NCBI GenBank assembly: GCA_003164925.1
Contig: PLRV01000010.1
Span: 62,001-126,000, forward strand
Length of the DNA stretch: 64,000 nucleotides
Direction of reading: 5' to 3'
Origin: Caulobacteraceae bacterium
Lineage (GTDB): Bacteria; Pseudomonadota; Alphaproteobacteria; Caulobacterales; Caulobacteraceae
The number at the start of each line of letters is the position of its first letter. The first letter of the stretch is position 1. The notes under the pieces were generated by a model. That model made no database searches and had not been told where the DNA came from. It saw only the letters and a program-made list of their open reading frames with translations. Position numbers and translations under genes: made by a program. Positions 8,960 through 17,422 of this stretch are shown in pieces.

Positions 8960-10894
8960 TCAGACTGCGGGGCGGCCGCGCGAGGCCGAGATTTGACGCA
9001 AGGCGCTGACCAGGCAATCCACCTCCTCGTAGGTGTTGTAGAGCGCCAGCGAAGCCCTCACGGTGCCTTCCAGCCCAAAGCGCCGCAGGATGGGCTGGGC
9101 GCAGTGGTGCCCGGCGCGGACGGCGATTCCGTACTGATCCAAGGCGGCGCCAACCTCGGCCGGTTCAAAGCCATCGAGCAGGAAAGACAGCACGCTGACC
9201 TTTTCCGGCGCCGTGCCGATGATGCGAAGGCCCGGAACGCTGGTCAGGCTCCGGGTGGCGTAGTCCAGAAGGTCGTGCTCGTGCTTGGCGATGTTTTCCA
9301 GGCCGATCCGCTCCAGATATTCGAGCGCGGCGCCCAGTCCGACGGCATCGGCGAGATTGCCTGTGCCGGCCTCGAACCGCGCTGGCGCGGGGTTGTAGAC
9401 GGTCTTCTCGAAGGTGACGTCGGCGATCATGTTGCCGCCGCCTTGCCAGGGCGGCATGGCGTTCAGGATGTCTCGCTTGCCGAACAAAACGCCGATCCCG
9501 GTCGGGGCGAAAATCTTGTGGCCGGAGAAGACGAAAAAGTCCGTATCGAGGGCTTGAACATTTACGCGGCTGTGCGCCACCGATTGGGCGCCGTCGATCA
9601 GAGTCTTGGCGCCCACGGCGTGGGCCCGAGCGATGATCGCTTCGATCGGAACCACGGTGCCCAGGGCGTTGGAGACCTGGGTGACGGCGACGATCTTGGT
9701 TTTGTCCGACAATAGCCGCTCATAGTCCGCGAGCAGGACCTGCCCGCTATCGTCCACGGGGATGACCCTTAGCCGCGCGCCCTTTTCCGCCGCCAGCTGC
9801 TGCCAGGGGACGATATTGGCGTGGTGTTCCAGATGGGAGACGATGATTTCATCGCCCTCGCCGACGTTCTGGCGGCCCCAGGCCTGAGCCACCAGGTTGA
9901 TCGCCTCGGTAGCGCCGCGCACGAACACGATCTCTTCGGTCGAAGCGGCGCCCAGGAAGCGCGCGACGATCTTGCGGGCGTTTTCATAGGCGTCGGTGGC
10001 CCGCGCGGCCAGGGTATGGGCAGCCCGGTGGATGTTGGAGTTCTCGTGAGCGTAGAAATAGGCCAGGCGGTCGATGACGGCCTGGGGCTTCTGGGTCGTG
10101 GCGCCGTTGTCGAACCAGATGAGCGGCCGACCGTGGATCTTTTCCTGCAGGATCGGAAAGTCGCGGCGCACCGCCTGGACGTCGAAGGCGGGGTGACCGC
10201 TCGCGGCAAGGGCCGGCGGTTGCTCGAAGTCCCGCGCGCCGCGCTCGGCGTGGGGTTGAACGTTCGAGGCCGGGATGCCCGAGAGAGCCTGCGAGAGGTC
10301 ATCGGCCCCCGGCAGAAGATCGCCCCTGGGCGTGATCCAATCAGCGCTCAGCGTCGGCGCGGGCGCGTCCTGTTGGCGCGTCACCGCTTCGGCGAGGATA
10401 TAAAGATCGGATTCGGCGGCTGGCGCGGCGGGTACGCTGAATCGATCCGAGCTCAAGGCAATTTTCGGCGGCGCGCCATCGCCCACAAACCCAAGTTCGT
10501 CTGGGATGGGCGCACTGGAGGGTCCGCCCCCAAATCCGCCAATCGACGGCGCCGTGGTCAGATCGCCGGGACCGATGCCGGAGACGCCCGACGGCGGCAG
10601 ACCTGCGCCTGGTACGCCGGCGGCCGTGTAGCCCTCGAACGGGATTGTGTTGAGCGGGGCGGACTGCGCGGGGATTCCCGTCGGCGAGAGGCCGATCCCG
10701 CCAACCGCTGGCGAGGGCGTCAGCGGGCCCAGATCGGCCGCCTGACGCGCCCCGGCCGCGCCGCCGTCGAGTCCCCCCAAGGACGGCCCGCGGCCCAGCC
10801 CGTCCAGGCCCGGCAGGGCGCTGAACAGGGCGTTAGCCCAACGACCGATCTCGGCTTCGTCAGGCAGGCCTTGGCCCAGAGAGACTAAGCCCAT
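8960..10894 (-). CDS. Encapsulin cargo cysteine desulfurase (SufS-like)
   Basis: The roughly 644-residue protein has two parts. The first 235 residues are low complexity (Gly/Pro/Ala/Ser) and probably disordered. They contain a short conserved-looking segment near the start, GRWANALFSALPG, as expected for an encapsulation peptide. The remainder is a class II (SufS) PLP desulfurase. PLP-binding Lys lies in FVFSGHKIF and the persulfide Cys in RAGHHCAQP. It releases sulfur from cysteine. The start at 10894 was chosen because GGAGG precedes it by about 8 bp and it follows the shell gene stop; longer forms would overlap the shell gene. Loading into the neighbouring shell is inferred from the family. 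Confidence 0.93.
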   Translation of the reverse strand: MGLVSLGQGLPDEAEIGRWANALFSALPGLDGLGRGPSLGGLDGGAAGARQAADLGPLTPSPAVGGIGLSPTGIPAQSAPLNTIPFEGYTAAGVPGAGLPPSGVSGIGPGDLTTAPSIGGFGGGPSSAPIPDELGFVGDGAPPKIALSSDRFSVPAAPAAESDLYILAEAVTRQQDAPAPTLSADWITPRGDLLPGADDLSQALSGIPASNVQPHAERGARDFEQPPALAASGHPAFDVQAVRRDFPILQEKIHGRPLIWFDNGATTQKPQAVIDRLAYFYAHENSNIHRAAHTLAARATDAYENARKIVARFLGAASTEEIVFVRGATEAINLVAQAWGRQNVGEGDEIIVSHLEHHANIVPWQQLAAEKGARLRVIPVDDSGQVLLADYERLLSDKTKIVAVTQVSNALGTVVPIEAIIARAHAVGAKTLIDGAQSVAHSRVNVQALDTDFFVFSGHKIFAPTGIGVLFGKRDILNAMPPWQGGGNMIADVTFEKTVYNPAPARFEAGTGNLADAVGLGAALEYLERIGLENIAKHEHDLLDYATRSLTSVPGLRIIGTAPEKVSVLSFLLDGFEPAEVGAALDQYGIAVRAGHHCAQPILRRFGLEGTVRASLALYNTYEEVDCLVSALRQISASRGRPAV

Positions 10895-10910
10895 TGGCTC
10901 CGCCTCCGGC

Positions 10911-11840
10911 TCACCGGTAGGTGGGCTGGTAGTCATGATACTTGCCGACCTCCACGTCATCAAGCACCGCCAGCGCGTCCTCGGTCAGGACCGCCAGTGA
11001 GCAGTACAGGGAGATCAGATAGGAGGAGATGGCGTTGCGATTGATGCCCATGAACCGAACGGAAAGTCCGGGGCTCTGTTCGCCGACCAGGCCCGGCTGG
11101 AACAGGCCGACCACGCCTTGGCGCTTTTCGCCCGTGCGAACCAGTAGGATGCTGGTTTTTCCCTTCACCACGGGAACCTTGTCGGAGGGAATGAGCGGAA
11201 TGCCGCGCCACGTCAGGAAGGGCGAGCCGAACAGGTTGACCGTGGGCGGCGGCACGCCGCGCCGGGTGCATTCACGACCGAAGGCCGCTATGGCCAACGG
11301 GTGGGCTAGGAAGAAGCCGGGCTCTTTCCACACCTTGGTGATCAGTTCGTCCAGATCGTCCGGCGTTGGCGGGCCGGCCAGGGTCTTGATCCTCTGGCTC
11401 GGGTCCGCGCTGGCCAGCAACCCGTAGTCGGCGCTGTTGATTAACTCGTTTTCCTGCCGCTCCTTGATGATCTCGATCGTCAGGCGAAGCTGCTCGCGGA
11501 TTTGATCGTGCGGGCGGCTGTACAGGTCGGAAACCCGGGTGTGGATGTCCAGGGTGGTGGTGACCGCATTCAGGAAATACTCCCGCGCCGGATCCTCGTA
11601 GTCGACGTAGGTCTCCGGCAGGAGCGACTCATCCTTGGCCGTGCAGGCCACGCGGATGGCGCTCTCATTCTTGACCTTGTTGAGCCGGTATATGCCGGCT
11701 TCCACCGGCACCCACTGCAGAAGGTGGACCAGCCAGCGGGGCGTGATGGTCGCCAGCTGAGGGACCGTCTTGGTCGCGTTGGCTAACTGGCGGGCGGCAT
11801 TGTCGCCTAGGGCGTGCCTAGCTTCTGATGTGTCGACCAT
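10911..11840 (-). CDS. srpI: Family 2A encapsulin shell protein (SrpI)
   Basis: The 309-residue protein is a SrpI-type encapsulin with the HK97 phage-capsid fold. Recognisable family stretches are TPRWLVHLLQWVPVEAGIYR, NRNAISSYLISLYCSLAVL and LAVLDDVEVGKYHDYQPTYR. Many copies assemble into a hollow compartment. Related shells hold cysteine desulfurase and can store elemental sulfur. It is the first gene of a three-gene operon with the desulfurase cargo and a serine acetyltransferase. No cNMP-binding insertion is seen, which separates it from Family 2B. About 230 bp upstream hold no recognised gene. Confidence 0.95.
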   Translation of the reverse strand: MVDTSEARHALGDNAARQLANATKTVPQLATITPRWLVHLLQWVPVEAGIYRLNKVKNESAIRVACTAKDESLLPETYVDYEDPAREYFLNAVTTTLDIHTRVSDLYSRPHDQIREQLRLTIEIIKERQENELINSADYGLLASADPSQRIKTLAGPPTPDDLDELITKVWKEPGFFLAHPLAIAAFGRECTRRGVPPPTVNLFGSPFLTWRGIPLIPSDKVPVVKGKTSILLVRTGEKRQGVVGLFQPGLVGEQSPGLSVRFMGINRNAISSYLISLYCSLAVLTEDALAVLDDVEVGKYHDYQPTYR

Positions 11841-12069
11841 TCTGTCCTTTTCCTAGATCGGAGGCGAGGCCTGGGCTTTGCCGCGAAGATAATGACTCGA
11901 CCGGTTGGTGATCGATTTCGACCTTGATGAAGCTTGGCGGCCGGCCTCGCCGCGAGCTGAGCCTAAAGCAATCTAACCCCATCGGATTAACAGGCATATG
12001 GTCGGCGGTCATCGATGCAATGGAGATATTCTGGCGGCGGCGGCAGCTAAGCTTCGGCCAACCCGCCGA

Positions 12070-12993
12070 TCAAAACGCCAGCTTGCCGCCAACGAGTAGC
12101 AAGGTGCCCGCCAGAATCGGACGCAAAACCCGTTCGGGAATGCGCGCCGTCAGCTGGCTTCCGATGATGATCCCGGGGATGGAGCCGGTGAGGAGCGAGC
12201 CCAGCAGGGGCAGATTGACCGTCCCCAGGGCGAAATGTCCCGCCCCCGCGATCAGGGTCAGAGGAACGGCGTGGGCAATGTCCGAGCCCACGATCCGCGA
12301 AATGGGCAACTTCGGATAAAGGAAGATCAGGACAGTGACGCCGATGGCGCCGGCGCCGACGGACGACAAGGTGATCAGGACACCAAGCACAGCGCCCAGG
12401 ACGACGGTTAGGATCGTCGTCGTGCGTGCCCCAGGAGCGAACGACCGGCTGGCTGCGAATTCGAAGATTTGCTTGCGGAACAGCAGGGTCACCGCCGTCA
12501 GCACCAGCGCGAATCCAAGCACTGTCGAAATCAGCTTCGAGGTGTTGTCGCCGTGGGCGCGCAAGACGTAGAGGAAGACGACTGAGGCCGCCGCCGCCGG
12601 GATACTGCCCAGGGCCATGTAGCCCGTGATCTTCCAATCCACGGTCTTGTTGGCGCCATGCACGACCGTGCCCACGGCCTTGGTGGCGGACGCATACAGA
12701 AGATCGGTGCCGACTGCCGTCCCCGGGTTGAAACCGAACAACAACACCAGCAGGGGGGTCATCAGTGATCCGCCGCCTACGCCGGTGAGGCCGACCAGCA
12801 CCCCGACCAGCAGTCCGGAAATGGCGTAGAGCGGATTAAATCCCGTCGTGGCGCTGTGGGAAACGCCGCCGCTGCGGACGATTTGCGCAGCCACAATCGC
12901 CACGAGAACAATCGCGACGAAACCCGCGAAAAGACTGACCGTCCGAAGCCAGGGCGACCGGCCCCCGTGTGAATCTATGCTGCTATCTGTCAT
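12070..12993 (-). CDS. TauE/SafE-family anion exporter
   Basis: The 307-residue membrane protein has about eight to nine hydrophobic segments arranged as two homologous halves. The family signature appears in each half (LLVGVLVGLTGVGGGSLMTP and VLITLSSVGAGAIGV). TauE/SafE proteins export or import small sulfur-containing anions such as sulfite or sulfoacetate. It sits upstream of the encapsulin operon on the same strand, with a 229-bp gap, and next to a divergent promoter region. A sulfur role fits its neighbours, but the substrate cannot be read from the sequence. Confidence 0.88.
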   Translation of the reverse strand: MTDSSIDSHGGRSPWLRTVSLFAGFVAIVLVAIVAAQIVRSGGVSHSATTGFNPLYAISGLLVGVLVGLTGVGGGSLMTPLLVLLFGFNPGTAVGTDLLYASATKAVGTVVHGANKTVDWKITGYMALGSIPAAAASVVFLYVLRAHGDNTSKLISTVLGFALVLTAVTLLFRKQIFEFAASRSFAPGARTTTILTVVLGAVLGVLITLSSVGAGAIGVTVLIFLYPKLPISRIVGSDIAHAVPLTLIAGAGHFALGTVNLPLLGSLLTGSIPGIIIGSQLTARIPERVLRPILAGTLLLVGGKLAF

Positions 12994-13074
12994 TGAAGCT
13001 TTTCCCGTTCCAATGGCGCGAATGGTCCACGATTAATTCGCTTCGTCCATGTCTATTATTTTTATCGGAATTAT

Positions 13075-13166
13075 AGATTTTCTGACGCTGTGCTTGCGGC
13101 GATCTCCTCAAACGTTACTGCCGCCGTTACCGCCAGCGACACTGGGGCCGTCCCCGCAGAAAATCT
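13075..13166. promoter_or_regulatory. Inverted repeat in divergent promoter region
   Basis: A perfect 10-bp inverted repeat (AGATTTTCTG at 13075, CAGAAAATCT at 13157) has 72 bp between its arms. Outside each arm the similarity goes on imperfectly (TATCGGAATTAT on one side, CCTACCGAATTGATC on the other). The whole 12994-13262 gap is the divergent promoter for the TauE/SafE gene and the desaturase gene. Two binding sites of one regulator, one per promoter, is a reasonable reading. Confidence 0.45.
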
Positions 13167-13262
13167 AAAATCCTACCGAATTGATCTAGATTGCTATGTT
13201 GGGGGGTGCGGGGTTCTATCCGGCGTCCGTTGGCGTATCTCGAACCCTAAGATCGCATCGGC

Positions 13263-14285
13263 ATGAGAGCTGACGCGATGATGCACCAATTGCCGGCCGA
13301 GACCGCCGCCTGGACAAGCGACGAGGTCCAGGTCCGGCGTGAAGCTGTCGTCTTAGAGCGATCGGCGCGTGATGCCTCCGGCGCAGCGGATTGGACCTTG
13401 GAATGGCCGACCCTGGTCCTGGCCTTAGTCATCTATGGCGGCTGGACCCTGGCGACGCTGTTCCACAACGCGTTTTCCCCTTTTCTGCTAGCGGCCATCG
13501 GAGGATGGCTGCTGGCTTGGCACAACTCGCTGCAGCACGAGATCATTCACGGCCATCCTACGTCATCGAAGCGATTGAACACCCTGCTGGCGCTCCCGCC
13601 CCTGTCCTTGTGGCTGCCCTTCGAGGCCTATCGCCAATCGCATTTGGCGCATCATGAGACCGAACGCCTGACCGATCCCGAGCATGATCCGGAGTCGCGC
13701 TACCCTTTGCAGGGGCCCGGCGCCGGGCGCTCCCTTGCCCGAGCGGCCGCCCTGGTCCAGTCGACGCTGCTCGGTCGGATGATCCTCGGACCGGCGTTCG
13801 AGGTGATAGGATTTCTAAACAAGGAAGCAACCCGGCTGGCCCGGCGTGACCCCGCGAGGCTTCGGCTCTGGACTGTCCACACGGCGATGGCGGGCGCGGT
13901 GTTGGCGTGGCTGGGCGTGGTTTGTCACTTGAGCTTGACGCAGTACCTGATGTGCTTCGTCTATCCGGGCTGCGCGCTGTCCCTTGTCCGCTCATTCGCC
14001 GAGCACCGCGCCGATCCCGACCCGGCCCACCGCGTCGCCGTCGTTGAGAACGCGCCCGCGCTGGGCCTGTTATTCCTCAACAACAATCTCCACGCCGCCC
14101 ACCATGAGCGCCCGGGTCTGCCTTGGCATCGCCTGCCTCAGTTCTACGCCCGCGAACGCGAGCGCATTTTGGCGGCCAATGGCGGGTTGGTCTATTCGGG
14201 CTACGGGGAGGTGTTCGCGCGATACCTGTGGCGGTCGCACCACGTCGGGCCCGCGCCCTCGGGCTCGTCGAGGGGCCAGGCATGA
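13263..14285 (+). CDS. Membrane fatty-acid-desaturase-family di-iron enzyme
   Basis: The 340-residue protein carries the three histidine boxes of the membrane desaturase/hydroxylase superfamily: HEIIHGH (about 92-98), HLAHHE (about 127-132) and a C-terminal NNNLHAAHHERPG. Several hydrophobic segments lie between them. Such enzymes use two irons and O2 to insert a double bond or hydroxyl into a lipid or other substrate. Met at 13278 or 13281 are alternative starts. The stop overlaps the start of the next gene (ATGA), so the two are coupled. The coupling to a PhnD-like protein suggests a substrate other than bulk fatty acid. Confidence 0.88.
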   Translation: MRADAMMHQLPAETAAWTSDEVQVRREAVVLERSARDASGAADWTLEWPTLVLALVIYGGWTLATLFHNAFSPFLLAAIGGWLLAWHNSLQHEIIHGHPTSSKRLNTLLALPPLSLWLPFEAYRQSHLAHHETERLTDPEHDPESRYPLQGPGAGRSLARAAALVQSTLLGRMILGPAFEVIGFLNKEATRLARRDPARLRLWTVHTAMAGAVLAWLGVVCHLSLTQYLMCFVYPGCALSLVRSFAEHRADPDPAHRVAVVENAPALGLLFLNNNLHAAHHERPGLPWHRLPQFYARERERILAANGGLVYSGYGEVFARYLWRSHHVGPAPSGSSRGQA

Positions 14286-15136
14286 ACGCCCTGACCTTCC
14301 ATCTCTCGCCGAAGATCGTGTCGGCGTTGCCTCGCGCCGCAGCCTTGCAGATGTATGATCTGCCCGAAATTCGAGACGCCAATGACGCGCTCTGGACGGC
14401 CATAGCCGCCCGACTCCGGGCCGATGGGGTCGAGGACGTGCCGGAGGCTCTTTCGCGAGGCCGGTCGCCCGAAGACGTCTGGACCGATCGGCGCCTGCTG
14501 CTGGCTCAAACCTGCGGCTATCCCTTCGCCAATGCGTTGAGAACCAAGGTCAAGCTGGTAGCCACGCCACGCTATCGGGCTCCTGGCTGCGACGGCCCGT
14601 TCTATCGCAGCGCCGTGGTCGTGCGGGCGAACAGTGCGGCGACGTCCCTGTCTGACCTGCGGGGCGGACGATGCGCGGTCAACGACCGGATGTCGAACAG
14701 CGGCATGAACCTCTTGCGGGTGGAGTTGGCGCCCCTGGCCCGCCACCGGTCGTTCTTCGGTTCGGTTGTCGTGAGCGGCTCCCATAAAGCGAGCGCCGAG
14801 CTGGTCGTCGGGGGCGATGCGGACCTGGCGGCGATCGATTGCGTGACGTGGGCCCATTTGAAGCGCTGGCGCCCGGCCCTGGCCAATCGGTTGAGGATTC
14901 TCGCGTGGACCGTGCAAAGCCCGGGATTGCCGCTCATCACCGCGGCCGACACCGGCGCGGCCACGCGTGACGCTTTGTATCGGGCGTTGAAGGACGTGGA
15001 GCGCGACCCTGGTTTGCGGGACGTCCGTGCCGAATTGATGCTGGACGGGTTCAATAATCTGCCGGCCCCGCACTATCACGCGGTGCTCTATCTGGAGCAG
15101 ATCGCCGTGGCGCAGGGCTATCCTCAGCTGGCCTGA
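14282..15136 (+). CDS. PhnD/SsuA-like binding protein without signal peptide
   Basis: The 284-residue protein has the type II periplasmic-binding fold of the PhnD/SsuA/transferrin-like group. Typical stretches are FYRSAVVVRANSAATSL, LRGGRCAVNDRMSNSGMNLL and ADLAAIDCVTWAHLKRW. It starts with MNALTFHLSPKIV, and no hydrophobic export signal is visible. It therefore probably stays in the cytoplasm or at the membrane, which is unusual for the fold. ATG 14282 overlaps the desaturase stop. No ABC permease or ATPase follows directly; the next ABC set is a separate unit behind its own operator. The ligand is unknown. Confidence 0.8.
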   Translation: MNALTFHLSPKIVSALPRAAALQMYDLPEIRDANDALWTAIAARLRADGVEDVPEALSRGRSPEDVWTDRRLLLAQTCGYPFANALRTKVKLVATPRYRAPGCDGPFYRSAVVVRANSAATSLSDLRGGRCAVNDRMSNSGMNLLRVELAPLARHRSFFGSVVVSGSHKASAELVVGGDADLAAIDCVTWAHLKRWRPALANRLRILAWTVQSPGLPLITAADTGAATRDALYRALKDVERDPGLRDVRAELMLDGFNNLPAPHYHAVLYLEQIAVAQGYPQLA

Positions 15137-15322
15137 GGGTAACGGCCGGGTTGATTGGATGTCGCCTCTTTCCTAATCGATACGCGCCGACTTCCGCATG
15201 GCATGGGGTTTGCCGAGGTGGAGGGCCAATGGCGGAGATCTCGTACAAGCTGGCAGTCCCCGTTCGGCGCCCATTTTGGAGGCGCGCCTCGGGTGTGAAC
15301 GACGGCGCCGAAGGCGCCTGGA

Positions 15323-15348
15323 TATTACGAACCGAAATTATCGTAATA
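15323..15348. promoter_or_regulatory. Operator A of the NikR-like regulon
   Basis: A perfect inverted repeat, TATTACGA, 10 bp, TCGTAATA, lies about 60 bp upstream of the ABC binding-protein start. The same half-sites with the same 10-bp spacing occur in front of the TonB receptor (28341) and, with mismatches, the regulator gene (25605). The leader left downstream is too short for a guanidine riboswitch. Confidence 0.75.
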
Positions 15349-15409
15349 ATCGAGCGCTTCAACGGCGATTGGCCCGACCATGGATGGCGGGTTCCACAAG
15401 GGGATGACA

Positions 15410-16549
15410 ATGACGCTGTTGCCGAGGCGCGCGCTTGGCGCGTGGTTTATGCGCCCGTCGTTCCGCCGGCCCGCGTTCGGAGCGGCGGCGCTGGCGGCGG
15501 CGCTCTTGTTGGCGGCGTGCGGCAAGCCCGCGCCCAGCGGCGGCGCAGCGCCGCCGCCGGCCGACAAGGTCTATACCGTGGCCTGGACCATCTATGCCGG
15601 CTGGATGCCGTGGCCCTACGCCGACCAGGCGGGGATCGTGAAAAAATGGGCCGACAAGTACGGGGTGAAGATCAAGGTCGTTCAGGTCAACGACTACGTG
15701 GAATCTCTGAACCAGTTCAGCGCCGGCAAGGTCGATGCGGTGACGTCGACCACCATGGACGCCCTGACGGTGCCGGCCGCCAGCGGACACGACTCCACCG
15801 TGCTGATGATCGGCGATTATTCCAACGGCAATGACGGGGTCATTCTGAAAGGCTCCGACAAACTGGCCGATATCAAGGGACGCCCCGTCAACCTCGTTGA
15901 GAACTCGGTGTCCCACTATCTGCTGGCCCGCGCGCTCGAGAGCGCCGGACTGAAGCTGCCGGATGTGAAGACGATCAATACCTCCGACGCGGACATCGTC
16001 GCCGCCTTCGGCGCGTCGCAGACCACCGCCCTGGTCACCTGGAACCCGCAGCTGTCGGAGATCAAAAAGCAGCCCGGCGCCAATGAGGTATTCGATTCCT
16101 CGAAAATTCCTGGCGAGATTTTAGACACCCTGATTGTCGATACGGCGGAGCTGCAGGCCAACCCCAAGCTGGGCAAGGCCTTGACCGGCATCTGGTATGA
16201 GACACTCGCCCTGATGTCGCGCGACGACGACCAGGGCAGGGCGGCGCGGGCGGCCATGGCCAAGCTTTCCGGCGCCGACCTGCCGGGCTTCGAATCCCAA
16301 CTCAAGACCACGCACCTTTACGTCGATCCCGGCGCCGCGGCGGCCTATGAATCCGATCCCGCCTTGGTTACGGCCACCGACAGAGTGCGCAAGTTCAGCT
16401 TCGATCACGGTCTGTTCGGTCAGGCCGCCAGGTCGGTCGACGATATCGGCATCGCCTTTCCCGGCGGCAAGATTCTGGGCTCGCCGACCAACGTCAAGCT
16501 GAGGTTTGATCCCACCTACATGGCGCTGGCGGCTGATGGTAAGCTTTGA
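15410..16549 (+). CDS. ABC substrate-binding lipoprotein, urea/guanidine locus
   Basis: The protein is about 379 residues long. It has a lipoprotein signal peptide with lipobox LLAAC and then a type II binding fold. Recognisable parts are YTVAWTIYAGWMPWPYAD, FSAGKVDAVTSTTMDAL and VNLVENSVSHYLLARALE. It matches the NitT/TauT-like binding protein described as urea-carboxylase-region ABC component. Start ATG 15410 has AAGGGG 7 bp upstream; ATG 15380 is an alternative. It begins a three-gene importer operon that converges on the carboxylase operon. The ligand could be urea, guanidine or a related compound; the enzyme set leans to guanidine. Confidence 0.88.
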   Translation: MTLLPRRALGAWFMRPSFRRPAFGAAALAAALLLAACGKPAPSGGAAPPPADKVYTVAWTIYAGWMPWPYADQAGIVKKWADKYGVKIKVVQVNDYVESLNQFSAGKVDAVTSTTMDALTVPAASGHDSTVLMIGDYSNGNDGVILKGSDKLADIKGRPVNLVENSVSHYLLARALESAGLKLPDVKTINTSDADIVAAFGASQTTALVTWNPQLSEIKKQPGANEVFDSSKIPGEILDTLIVDTAELQANPKLGKALTGIWYETLALMSRDDDQGRAARAAMAKLSGADLPGFESQLKTTHLYVDPGAAAAYESDPALVTATDRVRKFSFDHGLFGQAARSVDDIGIAFPGGKILGSPTNVKLRFDPTYMALAADGKL

Positions 16550-16600
16550 AATAGGCGCGGCGGCGCCGACCCGGTGTTCGCTGCGCGCTTCGGAGTCCTA

Positions 16601-17422
16601 ATGCGCCGTCTTCTGAATATCAGGCCCCCATGGGGCGTCAGACTACTGCTCGGCGCCCTGCCTCTGGCCGCCGTGGTTTTGGTTTATCTGGGCGCGGCCA
16701 GCGTCCAGCACAGCCTCAATCCCAATGAGAAGTTTCTGCCCACCTTCTCCGCGATGGTCGATCAGGCGCGCATCATGGCCTTGCAGGTCGATCCGCAAAC
16801 CGGCGCCATTCCGCTTTGGCAGGATACGGCGGCCAGTCTGATCCGGCTGGGCGCGGGGTTGGCCATCGCCACCGTCACGGCGCTGGTCCTCGGTCTTGTG
16901 ATCGGCGTTCTGCCGCTGATGCGCGCGACGATCGGGCCGCTGGTGGCCGCCGTGGCCGTCGTCCCGCCCATCGCCATCCTGCCGATCCTGTTCATCACCT
17001 TCGGACTGGGCGAGACGGCCAAGATCGCGCTGATCGTCTTGGGCGTGACGCCCTTCATGGTGCGCGATCTGGCGGGCCATGTGCTGGCCATTCCGGAAGA
17101 ACAGATCGTCAAGGCTCAGACCCTTGGCGGGAGCACCTGGCAGATCGCACTCAGGGTAGCTTTGCCCCAGGCCATGCCCCGCCTTCTGGAAAGCCTGCGC
17201 CTGTCGCTCGGTCCCGCCTGGGTGTTCCTGATTTCCTCCGAGGCCATCGCGTCGGACGTGGGGCTGGGCTATCGGGTCTTCCTGGTCCGCCGTTATCTGG
17301 CGATGGACATTATCCTGCCCTATGTGGCCTGGATCGCCCTGCTGGCCGTGATCTTCGACCTGGTCCTGATCTCTCTGAACCGGCGGCTCTATCCCTGGGC
17401 GCACACGGCGCGCACCCGATGA
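16601..17422 (+). CDS. ABC transporter permease
   Basis: The inner-membrane permease is about 273 residues long, with six hydrophobic segments. The EAA-type loop that contacts the ATPase is visible (EEQIVKAQTLGGSTWQIALR, ALPQAMPRLLESLR). It belongs to the NitT/TauT/SsuC-type group. ATG 16601 has GGAG 6 bp upstream; a GTG at 16574 would extend it by nine residues. It starts about 50 bp after the binding protein and overlaps the ATPase start by 4 bp (ATGA). It should form the channel for the ligand of the neighbouring lipoprotein. Confidence 0.92.
   Translation: MRRLLNIRPPWGVRLLLGALPLAAVVLVYLGAASVQHSLNPNEKFLPTFSAMVDQARIMALQVDPQTGAIPLWQDTAASLIRLGAGLAIATVTALVLGLVIGVLPLMRATIGPLVAAVAVVPPIAILPILFITFGLGETAKIALIVLGVTPFMVRDLAGHVLAIPEEQIVKAQTLGGSTWQIALRVALPQAMPRLLESLRLSLGPAWVFLISSEAIASDVGLGYRVFLVRRYLAMDIILPYVAWIALLAVIFDLVLISLNRRLYPWAHTARTR

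Noticed and set aside
15210..15250. Fourth IS6 remnant upstream of the ABC operon
   Set aside because: About 38 bp resemble the start of the 36961 fragment (ATGGCGGAG, TCTC), but no transposase residues follow, so it is too short to call.
16816..17418. Long N-terminal extension of the ABC ATPase
   Set aside because: The extra 200 codons overlap the permease in another frame; the ATPase starts at 17419 with ATGA overlap and Walker A at normal distance.
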